Source: Clostridium tertium (GTDB lineage: Bacteria; Bacillota; Clostridia; Clostridiales; Clostridiaceae). Taken from it: a stretch of DNA of 64,000 bases. Location of the stretch: positions 372,001 through 436,000 of the forward strand of contig NZ_JAGGJY010000002.1 in the NCBI RefSeq assembly GCF_017873245.1, in the 5' to 3' direction. The position numbers were made by a program, and so were the translations under genes. Shown in pieces: positions 27,928 to 36,057 of the stretch. How positions within the stretch are numbered: position 1 is the stretch's first letter; every line of letters begins with the position of its first letter. The notes below the pieces were generated by a model. It did not search any database. It was not told the DNA's origin and saw only the letters and a program-made list of their open reading frames with translations.

Positions 27928-28665
27928 TTAGATAATTTTGTTATAAATTTTATTTTTTAAGCTTCCATATATTATTTTATCTAATAGCTTGTCCTTTTCA
28001 TTTCTTTTAATAATTTCTTTAATAAGTAACTTTAAATTATTTTCATCGATCTTTTCTATCTTATTTAGAAATAATATTCTTTTCCCCTTAGAGTATTTAA
28101 ATAAACCATCATTATTAAATATTACTTTTAGAAAATGATTTATATTTATAATTTCTCCTGGAAAACTATTAGTAAGGCTATTAAATTCACATACCCTATG
28201 TACATTATCATCATTTATTTCTAACCCTAATGATTCAACAGTCATAACTCCTATAGTTAAATTCGTTTCTTTACAAATTACTGGTTCAGTATCATTCCAT
28301 CCCTTAATTGGTTTTCTTTTAGAGCCATCAGATTCTAATAATATATATTTAAAATCCTTTGTTAACGTTTTTATAAAATTTTTTTCTATACCTATAAGTT
28401 TATTTTCTTTACTTATAGATTTTCCATATGCATATACTCCATTTTTCATATTAACTTTCATAGAATTGTATTCATTTTCACCAATAGCTAAATAATCAAC
28501 TTCATCTTTTGTTGGGCTAAAAATTTTAGTTGTAGTTGAAACTAAAACCTTATTATCAGTTTTAAGCTCATTGGCTAATAAATACATTAAAGTTGTTTTT
28601 CCACCACATCCAACTATAGATATTATAGAGTTATTTTTTATACCTATAATTTCCTTTAAACTCAA
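27928..28665 (-). CDS. yqeC: YqeC, selenium cofactor biosynthesis P-loop protein
   Basis: 245 residues. N-terminal P-loop IVGCGGKTTLMYLLANEL (near 18-35), then VSTTTKIFSP and ILLESDGSKRKPIKGW, the conserved motifs of YqeC. It is an NTP-binding protein strictly associated with yqeB and selD in organisms with selenium-dependent molybdenum hydroxylases. 115 bp separate it from yqeB, which may be one operon with a weak gap. Confidence 0.88.
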   Translation of the reverse strand: MSLKEIIGIKNNSIISIVGCGGKTTLMYLLANELKTDNKVLVSTTTKIFSPTKDEVDYLAIGENEYNSMKVNMKNGVYAYGKSISKENKLIGIEKNFIKTLTKDFKYILLESDGSKRKPIKGWNDTEPVICKETNLTIGVMTVESLGLEINDDNVHRVCEFNSLTNSFPGEIININHFLKVIFNNDGLFKYSKGKRILFLNKIEKIDENNLKLLIKEIIKRNEKDKLLDKIIYGSLKNKIYNKII

Positions 28666-28866
28666 TTAAATTTATCTCCCATTCTAATTAATTTTTATTT
28701 ACATAATTTATTCTTCCAATATAATTATATAATAAATAGTATATCTGTTAAATATTTGAACATATTTTTATTAATTTTTAGATTTTATAGAGTTTTATCT
28801 ATAAATGATGTATAAATATGCCTTAATATTGATAATTTTCAATATATTACTTAAAATTTTTATAAT

Positions 28867-28902
28867 AAAAATAAGTGAAGACTTTAATCTTCACTTATTT
28901 TT
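28867..28902 (-). terminator. Hairpin terminator behind selD
   Basis: AAATAAGTGAAGA pairs with TCTTCACTTATTT, ending 4 bp before the selD stop codon on the 3' side; T-rich on both strands. It may only partly separate selD from yqeC. Confidence 0.8.
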
Positions 28903-28905
28903 TAT

Positions 28906-29964
28906 CTATATTACTGTGATTATGTTTTTATTACTTCCCTTTTTAACGACCTTACCTATTATTTCTGCTTTTATTTTACTTCTGCTATTTATATTTTCTA
29001 ATAACTCATCAGCTTTACTTTCTTCAACTGAAATTAATAATCCTCCTGATGTTTGTGGATCAAAAAGTGCAAGTTTCATTTGTTCAGAAATTTCAGGACT
29101 AAAATCTACCCATTCTTCAAAATATTTTTCATTAGAATATGCTCCACTAGGAAGACAATATTCTTTTATTAAATCTATTACTTTATTCATTATAGGTACT
29201 TTTTTACTATCTATTTCTATTTCAACTTCACTTCCATTTGCCATTTCATATGCATGTCCAATAAATCCAAAACCTGTAATATCAGTACAAGAATTAACCC
29301 CTACTTTTTGCATTTCTTCTGAAGCAATTTTATTAAGAGTTGACATTACATTTGCTGCTTCTTCAAATTCCTCATCTGTAATAAATTCTATCTTTAAAGC
29401 TGTAGTTAAAACTCCACACCCAATAGGCTTTGTTAATATAAGAACATCACCCTCTTTAGCTCCTGAATTCATTACTACTTTCTTTGGATCTACTATTCCT
29501 GTAACTGAAACTCCATATTTTATTTCTTCATCTGTAATTGTGTGTCCACCAGCTATTGTTGCTCCTGCTTCTCTTATCTTATCAGCCCCACCTTTTAATA
29601 TCTCTGCTAATATTTCTGGTCCTATAGTGGCTGAAAAACAAGCTAAATTCAATGCAGTTAATGGCTTTCCACCCATTGCATAAACATCACTTAAGGCATT
29701 CGTTGCAGCTATTTGTCCAAATGTATATGGATCATTTGCAACTGGAGTAAAAAAATCTACTGTTTGAACTAATGCCAAATCATCTGATATTTTATAAACA
29801 CCAGCATCATCTGATTTATCAAATCCTACAATTAAATTTGGATCTCTATCTTCTGCTTTGGCTTCTATATGACTTAAAACCTTTGCTAATCCTTCTGGAG
29901 TAAACTTACCAGCACATCCACATCTTGTTGATAATTGTGTAAGTTTTTTATTATTTAATTCCAT
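28906..29964 (-). CDS. selD: Selenophosphate synthetase SelD
   Basis: 352 residues. The N-terminal active site reads TRCGCAGK, with Cys17 (codon TGT) and Lys20 at the E. coli positions, so this is the Cys form, not the selenocysteine form. NPxxxG-type and ATP-binding parts (DPYTFGQIAATNALSDVYAMGGKPLTALNL, quoted here only in part as ALSDVYAMGGKPLTALNL; GGHTITDEEIKYGVSVTG) are intact. Makes selenophosphate from selenide and ATP, the Se donor for the genes that follow. CACCTC-type ribosome site precedes the start. Confidence 0.94.
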   Translation of the reverse strand: MELNNKKLTQLSTRCGCAGKFTPEGLAKVLSHIEAKAEDRDPNLIVGFDKSDDAGVYKISDDLALVQTVDFFTPVANDPYTFGQIAATNALSDVYAMGGKPLTALNLACFSATIGPEILAEILKGGADKIREAGATIAGGHTITDEEIKYGVSVTGIVDPKKVVMNSGAKEGDVLILTKPIGCGVLTTALKIEFITDEEFEEAANVMSTLNKIASEEMQKVGVNSCTDITGFGFIGHAYEMANGSEVEIEIDSKKVPIMNKVIDLIKEYCLPSGAYSNEKYFEEWVDFSPEISEQMKLALFDPQTSGGLLISVEESKADELLENINSRSKIKAEIIGKVVKKGSNKNIITVI

Positions 29965-30040
29965 ATAAACACCTCTTATATATTCATCTATTTTAATCCA
30001 TATAATTTACTTAATAATTAAATTATACCACTAAATTTTT

Positions 30041-30116
30041 ATAAAAAAAGTAGACATGTATAAGTTTACTATTCTATCCTATTTATAATGTTTTAGAAAC
30101 TTACATATGTCTACTT
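30041..30116 (-). terminator. Terminator of mscS
   Basis: A 20-bp imperfect inverted repeat (30048-30067 with 30097-30116, core AGTAGACAT/ATGTCTACT) is followed on the minus strand by seven T. It lies between the mscS stop and selD start. Loop is 29 nt. Confidence 0.7.
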
Positions 30117-30201
30117 AAGTTATAAAGTTTAAAGAGTATATAATATTCTCTCTATCTTGCTTATTCTAATTTATTTTATTTTACATTTCCTTTGAATTTT
30201 C

Positions 30202-31341
30202 CTATTTTCCTCTTTCTTCTTCAGTTATATTTCTTATTGACTCTAATTCCGTACACTCAGTCTCGCAATTTCCTCCTCTATGCTCAAGTCCATTTCCAAA
30301 ATTAAAAGTTAAGAACATAAGCTCTACATCTTCTTCTCTAAGTATTCTTAGTATTTCCATATTTATTTCTTCTTTTAACTTTTCATATAGAGTATAATTT
30401 AATTCATTTGTATAGAAATAAACAAAAACTCCAAATCCATAAGTAGATAATTCATTAAAACTTACAATAATTAAATCCTTATCTATTTTTTCATGACTTT
30501 TTAATAATTCCTCAATCCTATTAACACAATTTTTAATTTTTTCAACCTCAGTATCAAACTTAATAGTAAATTTAAAGTGTATTCTTCTTAACTTTCTTTG
30601 TGTCCAGTTTATAATATTTTCGTTTGCAAGCTTTGAATTTGGTACAGTTGCAACGGCCATAGAGAAAGTTCTTATTCTTGTACTTCTAAATGTTATGTCT
30701 TCAACTATCCCTTCAACTTGCGATGTTTGTATCCAGTCACCTATTGCAAAGGGCCTATCTAATACTATTATAACTCCACCAAATAAATTAGAAAAAGTAT
30801 CTTGTGCCATTAGTGCAAAGGCCACACCACTAATTCCAAGCCCAGTTATAAATCCTGTAAAACCAAATTCTCTAGCTATACAGCTTATTCCTATTACTAT
30901 AATAACTAATCGTATTATTATAGATACAAAAGGAAATACTATTGTGTTTCCACCATCATTTCTATGCATTCTAGTATATAAGAAAGAATTTTCTAGAGTT
31001 AAATTATAAAAGAAATAACAAATCACTATAACTATAAATATCTTTTTTAATCTATCACTTGTAACTGCATTAACATTTAACCCATCAAAGTCTATGATTT
31101 TTAACGATGCATAAAAAGAAAATAACATTATATATAACTTAATTGGTTTTTCCAACGCTCTTACTAGACTATCATCTGCAAAGGTTTTAGTTCTTTTTAC
31201 TATCCTAATTATATAATCAAAAATCTTAGTTACTATATATTTATTTATACATAAGGCTAGAATTATAACTATCCCTGCAATGATATATTTACTTATACTT
31301 ACTTTTAATAATTCTGCAAAAATATCTTCTATTTCTTTCAT
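30202..31341 (-). CDS. Mechanosensitive channel, MscS family
   Basis: 379 residues. About five hydrophobic segments; the pore helix region GFTGFITGLGISGVAFALMAQDTFSN is followed by the beta domain GGVIIVLDRPFAIGDWIQ and the NSKLANENIINWTQR segment, both MscS hallmarks. Opens under membrane tension to release solutes in osmotic downshock. Longer than E. coli MscS by an extra N-terminal helix pair, like YbdG/YkuT types. AGGAGG upstream; single gene. Confidence 0.9.
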   Translation of the reverse strand: MKEIEDIFAELLKVSISKYIIAGIVIILALCINKYIVTKIFDYIIRIVKRTKTFADDSLVRALEKPIKLYIMLFSFYASLKIIDFDGLNVNAVTSDRLKKIFIVIVICYFFYNLTLENSFLYTRMHRNDGGNTIVFPFVSIIIRLVIIVIGISCIAREFGFTGFITGLGISGVAFALMAQDTFSNLFGGVIIVLDRPFAIGDWIQTSQVEGIVEDITFRSTRIRTFSMAVATVPNSKLANENIINWTQRKLRRIHFKFTIKFDTEVEKIKNCVNRIEELLKSHEKIDKDLIIVSFNELSTYGFGVFVYFYTNELNYTLYEKLKEEINMEILRILREEDVELMFLTFNFGNGLEHRGGNCETECTELESIRNITEEERGK

Positions 31342-31582
31342 AGTTCCTCCTAAAAGGATTTCTATAAAATGTTAACTATAAATTTAAATAACATTTTCAT
31401 TTTTTATATCAAATATTATTTTTACCTATATTCTTTATTTTTATCCATTTTATGAACTTAATACTTCTTGTAGTACTTTATAAAATACATTGCTTTCTTT
31501 ATCATAATACTTAATATATTTACAATAAGATGCATTACTTAACTAGTTATATTACTAAAAAATATAGTTTTTTCAACAATTT

Positions 31583-31615
31583 AAAAAGAGAAAGGAATTA
31601 TCCTTTCTCTTTTTT
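31583..31615 (-). terminator. Terminator of the DUF1540 gene
   Basis: AAAAAGAGAAAGGA pairs with TCCTTTCTCTTTTT; T-rich on the minus strand, 55 bp after the DUF1540 stop. The remainder of 31342-31582 is AT-rich with nothing recognised. Confidence 0.75.
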
Positions 31616-31669
31616 CTTAGATTTATTTAATATAAATCTGTATATCCAGTCTGTGATTCTAAAAATTTA

Positions 31670-31828
31670 TTATCTTAATTCAAAGGAATCACAATCTATA
31701 CATTCTACTTGAGTTGGATTTTTTTCATGTGTTCCAACTTGAATCATTGATAATGTACAATATTTTTCATTTGTATTGTTATACTTGCATTGTTCAACTG
31801 TACATTTTATGCTTGGGTTCTTATCCAT
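31670..31828 (-). CDS. DUF1540 small cysteine-rich protein
   Basis: 52 residues. IKCTVEQCKYNN, KYCTLSMIQVGTHEKNPTQ and ECIDCDSFELR give the DUF1540 pattern of six cysteines (9, 14, 24, 43, 46 plus spacing typical of the family; five are seen here), possibly a metal-binding knuckle. GGTGGTG lies 6 bases before the start. Function unknown; such proteins are common in spore-forming clostridia. Own terminator. Too short for routine ORF lists but well supported. Confidence 0.85.
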   Translation of the reverse strand: MDKNPSIKCTVEQCKYNNTNEKYCTLSMIQVGTHEKNPTQVECIDCDSFELR

Positions 31829-31955
31829 TAAAATCACCACCTTACAAAGTTATTATTAGCTTTATAAGTTATACTATTCATTAAATAAAACAATTTTAAG
31901 GTGATGAGTTTAATTTATTTTAGCAATTCTTAAAATTTCTTCTTAAATCTCTAAA

Positions 31956-32561
31956 TTAAAAATTCTTTGCTATTTCTTTTGCTTCAGAAATTTCATCTGT
32001 AACAATCTTTTCTACATCAATTCCAATTACATCTAAGTTTTCAGCGGCAACACTCTTAATATCCTTAACACCAAAGAATGTTAAAATAGCTCTTAAATAT
32101 CTTTCTCCCATTTCAAGTTCCTTAGTTATTGGATTTGAATAATCTCCACCTCTACCTGAAACTATTAAAGCCTTACTTGCTTTACATAATCCTACTGGAC
32201 CTTGAGCTGTATATTTAAAAGTTATTCCTGTTACACTTACATAGTCAAAGTAAGCTTTAACTATTGCTGGTGTTCCTAAGTTCCACATAGGTGTTGCAAT
32301 AACGATCTTATCTGTTTCAGCTATTTGATAAGCATATTTTAAAATTGGATGTTTCTTGCTTTCTTCTGTTTTTTCTCCAAATACAGCTTGTAAATCTTCT
32401 GGTCTTAAGAAATCAATTCCTTCTTTATATAAATCCAAAACTGTTACTTCATCATTTGGATTATTTTTCTTATATTCTTCTATAAAATTGTCTGATATTC
32501 TAAATGTTCTTGATTGCCCTTCTGGTTTAATGTTTGCTTTTATATATAATACTTTATTCAT
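31956..32561 (-). CDS. azoR: FMN-dependent NADH:azoreductase / quinone reductase
   Basis: 201 residues, flavodoxin-like fold. N-terminal LYIKANIKPEGQSRTFRISDNFI (phosphate loop for FMN), middle ATPMWNLGTPAIVKAYFDYV (about 89-108), and SGRGGDYS are AzoR landmarks. Reduces quinones and azo compounds with NADH; probably a protective enzyme. Divergent from an hxlR-type regulator with a palindrome in the shared region, so likely its target. Confidence 0.9.
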   Translation of the reverse strand: MNKVLYIKANIKPEGQSRTFRISDNFIEEYKKNNPNDEVTVLDLYKEGIDFLRPEDLQAVFGEKTEESKKHPILKYAYQIAETDKIVIATPMWNLGTPAIVKAYFDYVSVTGITFKYTAQGPVGLCKASKALIVSGRGGDYSNPITKELEMGERYLRAILTFFGVKDIKSVAAENLDVIGIDVEKIVTDEISEAKEIAKNF

Positions 32562-32579
32562 TTTATCCTCCCATTAGTA

Positions 32580-32594
32580 ATTACCATTGGTAAT
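32580..32594. promoter_or_regulatory. Palindromic operator between azoR and hxlR-type gene
   Basis: ATTACCA-T-TGGTAAT, perfect 7-bp arms, 19 bp before the azoR start. A good candidate for binding by the divergently encoded HxlR-family regulator. Confidence 0.65.
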
Positions 32595-32769
32595 ATACTT
32601 GTTTTTTGCTATAATATAAATAGTAATTTATATATAATTTTTTTTCAAGTAGACACTTTTTTTATACATAGTATCTAAATTGATACTGCTTCTCAATTTA
32701 ATAGTATAACTTATATATTTATTATGATTGATTTTTGTTAAATTTATGTTATAGATAAGGAGAAGTTAT

Positions 32770-33150
32770 ATGGAGAAATTTTCAATAAACCATAATGATT
32801 GTTATATAAACGAATCAAATAATTCTCATGAGATATGTCCAATGATTTTAGTACATAAGTTAATCTCTGGCAAATGGAAAATACTAATACTATGGTATTT
32901 ATGCAAAGAACCACTTAGATTTAGTGATTTAAAAAGAAAGCTTCCTAATGTTACTCAAAAAATGCTTACAAATCAACTTAGAAGCCTAGAGGAAGATAAT
33001 TTAATTTATAGAAAAGTTTATCCTGTAGTTCCACCCAAAGTTGAATACGGATTGACTGAAGTTGGAGAAAAAATAATACCTGTACTTCAGGCTATGCATA
33101 ATTATGGAGAAGAATATCTTGATAAAATGGACGGAGAAATTAAAATATGA
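32770..33150 (+). CDS. HxlR-family winged-helix regulator
   Basis: 126 residues. CPMILVHKLISGKWKILILWYL at 21-42 with the conserved Cys (Cys21) followed by GKWK, then RFSDLKRKLPNVTQKMLTNQLRSLEEDNLI, the HxlR helix-turn-helix and wing. The conserved Cys makes it a candidate redox or electrophile sensor like YodB/HypR. Divergent from azoR. AAGGAG precedes the start. Confidence 0.9.
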   Translation: MEKFSINHNDCYINESNNSHEICPMILVHKLISGKWKILILWYLCKEPLRFSDLKRKLPNVTQKMLTNQLRSLEEDNLIYRKVYPVVPPKVEYGLTEVGEKIIPVLQAMHNYGEEYLDKMDGEIKI

Positions 33151-33353
33151 AAAAATGAAGGATCGAAAGAATGAAAAAATTGTGAAAATAATTCATGAAA
33201 ACTAAATTAAAGTGAAATAGTGAAATAATGAAAAGTGAAATAATTATGGGAAAAACCCTTAAAGAATTTTGGAAGTTATATTGTGCTTTGCACAAATTAA
33301 TTTTCTAGTTTTTCGCAGAAAAACATCCTTACCTTTTCACTATTAACTTTTCA
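33148..33353. repeat. Family 1 intergenic element, copy E, inverted orientation
   Basis: Runs of AGTGAAATAGTGAAA at the left and TTTTCACTATTAACTTTTCAC at the right (match in AACTTTTCAC). Read on the minus strand the core shows AGGATGTTTTTCTGCGAAAAACT, GTGCAAAGCAC and AAAATTCTTTAAGGGTTTTTCCC (each landmark matches copies D and F), so it is inserted the other way round. The left end looks partly duplicated. Confidence 0.6.
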
Positions 33354-33388
33354 CCTCCTAATCTTTTTATTAATAAATATTAGTGTAT

Positions 33389-33448
33389 AAAGATAAATAG
33401 AGCATGTGAATAAGCATATAGCTTATGGATCATACTCTATTTATCTTT
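33389..33448. repeat. Family 2 palindromic element, short copy
   Basis: AAGATAAATAGAG (33390-33402) with CTCTATTTATCTT (33435-33447), perfect; interior GTGAATAAGCATATAGCTTATGGA matches both arms of the full copy at 4670-4872. It lies 35 bp from family 1 copy E and 10 bp from the sdaAA stop. Confidence 0.7.
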
Positions 33449-33457
33449 TCCCTATAT

Positions 33458-34339
33458 TTAATTGTCTCCAAAGACTTTTTTCTTTAACATTAATCCAGCT
33501 TTAGTAACTGCTACACCACCTTGAGCAGTTTCTCTTAAGGCAGCTGGTAAACTTCTCCCTACTTTATACATAGCAGATAATGCATCATCAAAAGGTATTT
33601 TTGACTCTACACCTGCCATAACTAAATCTGCTGTGCATAAAGCACTTATAGCTCCAGAAGAATTTCTTTTAGCACATGGAATTTCTACTAATCCAGCAAC
33701 TGGATCGCAAACTAATCCTAATATATTTTTAAATACTATAGCTGCTGCATCTAGTGACATTTTAGGAGTTCCACCCATCATTTCTACAACTGCTGCTGAT
33801 GCCATTGCTGCTGCTGATCCACATTCAGCTTGACACCCACCTTCTGCACCTGCAAAAGTTGCATTTCTACCAATAATCATTCCAACTGCTGCTGATGCAA
33901 ATAAGGCTCTCATTAATTCTTCATCATTTTTTCCTAGCTTTTCCCCTGCTGTTAAAATAACAGCAGGTAGAATTCCGCAAGACCCAGCTGTAGGGCATGC
34001 AACTATTTTTCCCATTGATGCATTTACTTCTGATGATGATAATGCCATAGCCATTGCTAAAACCATAGTATCCCCTGTTAAAGAGTTTTCTTTTTTTAAA
34101 TATTGTTGCATTTTATATGCATCTCCACCAATTAAACCACTAACTGAAAATACTTCTTTTTCTCTTGCTTCAGTCGCACCGTTTCTCATTGCATCTAAAG
34201 TCTTTTTCATTTTTAGAAATACCTCTTCTCTTGAGATATCTTTATCTTCCATTTCTCTTATAATTGCATATTCACTTAATGAAATTGAATTTTCTTCGCA
34301 TATATGTACAAGTTCTTCTCCAGATTTTGCTATATCCAA
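33458..34339 (-). CDS. sdaAA: L-serine dehydratase, alpha subunit
   Basis: 293 residues from a TTG at 34339, chosen because GAGGAGGG lies 9 bases upstream inside the end of sdaAB; a TTG at 34357 would overlap it. Conserved cysteines for the [4Fe-4S] cluster: CPTAGSCGILPAVI, CQAECGSAAAMASA and CDPVAGLVEIPCAKRN. With the beta subunit it deaminates serine to pyruvate and ammonia. Oxygen-sensitive two-subunit form typical of anaerobic Firmicutes. Confidence 0.93.
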   Translation of the reverse strand: MDIAKSGEELVHICEENSISLSEYAIIREMEDKDISREEVFLKMKKTLDAMRNGATEAREKEVFSVSGLIGGDAYKMQQYLKKENSLTGDTMVLAMAMALSSSEVNASMGKIVACPTAGSCGILPAVILTAGEKLGKNDEELMRALFASAAVGMIIGRNATFAGAEGGCQAECGSAAAMASAAVVEMMGGTPKMSLDAAAIVFKNILGLVCDPVAGLVEIPCAKRNSSGAISALCTADLVMAGVESKIPFDDALSAMYKVGRSLPAALRETAQGGVAVTKAGLMLKKKVFGDN

Positions 34340-34340
34340 A

Positions 34341-35021
34341 CTATTCACCCTCCTCAACTTTATTAATAAGGATTACCTTTTCTATTCCTTCAACCTTTTT
34401 AATTTTCTCTATTAATTCATTTGAAATTTTACTATCAACTTCAAATGTCATAGTTGCATTTTTACCTCTTTGACTTCTACCTAAGTTTAAAAATGCAATG
34501 TTGACTTTATTATCATATAAAATATTTGTAACCTTTGCTACGGTTCCCGGTATATCTCTATGAGAAGTTATTATAGTTGCATAGGCACCTGTAAACTTAA
34601 CTTTATTCCCGTTTATCTCAACTATTTCTATATTTCCGCCACCTACTGAACTGCCTATAACATCACTCTCTTTACCATTTTTACATTTCATTAAGAATCT
34701 AACAGTATTAGGATGATAATCACCTAAATCTTCATCCTTAAATGTTATTTTTATTCCCTTTTCCTTTGCAATTTCAAGCGAATCTCTAAGTCTTTCATCT
34801 GACGGATCCATCCCCATTATTCCTGCAACTAAAGCTCTATCAGTCCCATGCCCTTTATAGGTTTTTCCAAAAGATCCATGTAATAAAAATGTGACTTCTA
34901 TAACATCATCACCTGCAATTGCACGAGCAACTTTACCTAATCTTGCTGCTCCTGCAGTATGTGAGGAAGATGGTCCTACCATAATAGGCCCTAATATATC
35001 AAAAACACCCATGCCACTCAT
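34341..35021 (-). CDS. sdaAB: L-serine dehydratase, beta subunit
   Basis: 226 residues. VFDILGPIMVGPSSSHTAGAARLG near the start is the conserved SdaAB motif (key part GPSSSHTAGA, which forms part of the serine site), followed by a C-terminal ACT domain (about 150-222: DIPGTVAKVTNIL, VNIAFLNLGRS). The ACT domain probably binds serine. AAGGAG upstream. First gene of the two-gene operon; 35022-35210 upstream is AT-rich with no named site. Confidence 0.93.
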   Translation of the reverse strand: MSGMGVFDILGPIMVGPSSSHTAGAARLGKVARAIAGDDVIEVTFLLHGSFGKTYKGHGTDRALVAGIMGMDPSDERLRDSLEIAKEKGIKITFKDEDLGDYHPNTVRFLMKCKNGKESDVIGSSVGGGNIEIVEINGNKVKFTGAYATIITSHRDIPGTVAKVTNILYDNKVNIAFLNLGRSQRGKNATMTFEVDSKISNELIEKIKKVEGIEKVILINKVEEGE

Positions 35022-35210
35022 GCTTATTTCTCCTTTAGTATTAAATTAAATTTTGCTATACATATTATATAGTGGAATTAAGTAAAAATCTATATAAGAT
35101 ACAATAAGATTTAATACTCAAATAAAATATCTAAATAAATTATAGTATATGAAGAAATTTAGTATTTTACTAATTTATATAAAACTTAAATATAAATATC
35201 TTACTTTTTA

Positions 35211-35250
35211 ATTAAATAAGTATATTATATGTTTAATATACTTATTTAAT
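35211..35250 (-). terminator. Perfect 17-bp inverted repeat, probable 3' hairpin of the gene at 35277
   Basis: ATTAAATAAGTATATTA (35211-35227) pairs with TAATATACTTATTTAAT (35234-35250). Wholly A and T with no strong T run, so termination is only probable. Confidence 0.45.
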
Positions 35251-35276
35251 CATATAAATTACTAGATTAAAATATA

Positions 35277-35909
35277 TTAACCAAAAAGTTTAACTAAACT
35301 TAAATCATATATTTTTATTAAATATGGAGTATCTTTAAAAGAAATGCTATGCTTATTTTCATTTTTCTTAAACTCAATAGTAGTTATACCATCATAATAT
35401 CTTTTTAATTCAATTTTATCTATTTCATGTCTTTTATACTTTAATGAATTCCTTCTATTTATAATTTCTAATTCATCCTTATCAATATTGAATACAGTAT
35501 TACTAAATATAGAAATTCTTTTAATATATATTACTCCTATAATATATATCGATAATATTATTATACTAATTCTAATATCTTTTATCATATTTGACATAGG
35601 TATAAAAATAATATAATAAGGAAAAATTTCTCTCGTAGCTCTAGTAATAGTATAATCAAATAATATATTTTCCTTATTTAACTCTTTTCTTAAATCTTCA
35701 AGCTTATTTCTTTCACTCCATAAAAGAGAACCCAAACTTAATGAATAAATTCTTCCGCTATAAGCCAATATTCCTAAATATCCGTCATCATAAAAAACAC
35801 TTCTAATATCTGATTTTTTTATTTTTACCCGTCTAAAAAAACTTTTATAAATAAACTCATCATTAGTTAATTGTATAATAACTTTGTTATAGTCATTTTT
35901 TAATACCAT
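35277..35909 (-). CDS. Membrane protein of unknown function with PH-like ends
   Basis: 210 residues. Two central hydrophobic helices (about 98-128: YYIIFIPM and IRISIIILSIYIIGVIYI) are flanked by hydrophilic beta-rich parts (IIQLTNDEFIYKSFFRRVKIKKSDIRSVFY at the start, and RHEIDKIELKRYYDGITTIEFKK at the end; only short parts matter) that look like bacterial PH-domain halves. This layout is common in uncharacterised clostridial membrane proteins. GGGG precedes the start. No functional context. Confidence 0.65.
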   Translation of the reverse strand: MVLKNDYNKVIIQLTNDEFIYKSFFRRVKIKKSDIRSVFYDDGYLGILAYSGRIYSLSLGSLLWSERNKLEDLRKELNKENILFDYTITRATREIFPYYIIFIPMSNMIKDIRISIIILSIYIIGVIYIKRISIFSNTVFNIDKDELEIINRRNSLKYKRHEIDKIELKRYYDGITTIEFKKNENKHSISFKDTPYLIKIYDLSLVKLFG

Positions 35910-35930
35910 AAAAACCCCATATAATAATTA

Positions 35931-36049
35931 AAGAATGAAAAAATTAAGATTGTTTTGCTTTGCAAAATAATCTTAAAATTCTGCGCTGCACTTTATCTTT
36001 CAAAATCCTTTAAGGATTTTTTCTTCAATTCTTTCATTTTTTCATTCTT
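35931..36049. repeat. Family 1 intergenic inverted-repeat element, copy F
   Basis: AAGAATGAAAAAATTAAGA at the left, TTCTTTCATTTTTTCATTCTT at the right (ends AAGAATGAAAAAAT/ATTTTTTCATTCTT pair). Core TTTTGCTTTGCAAAA, GCGCTGCACTTT and AAAATCCTTTAAGGATTTTTTC, a clean terminator-like hairpin. Sits directly behind the nucleoside kinase gene. Confidence 0.8.
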
Positions 36050-36057
36050 CTTCTTTT

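Noticed and set aside
28805..29683. 292-codon plus-strand ORF
   Set aside because: Antisense of selD, which has full family motifs.
31530..31712. 60-codon plus-strand ORF
   Set aside because: No ribosome site, overlaps a terminator and the DUF1540 gene on the other strand.
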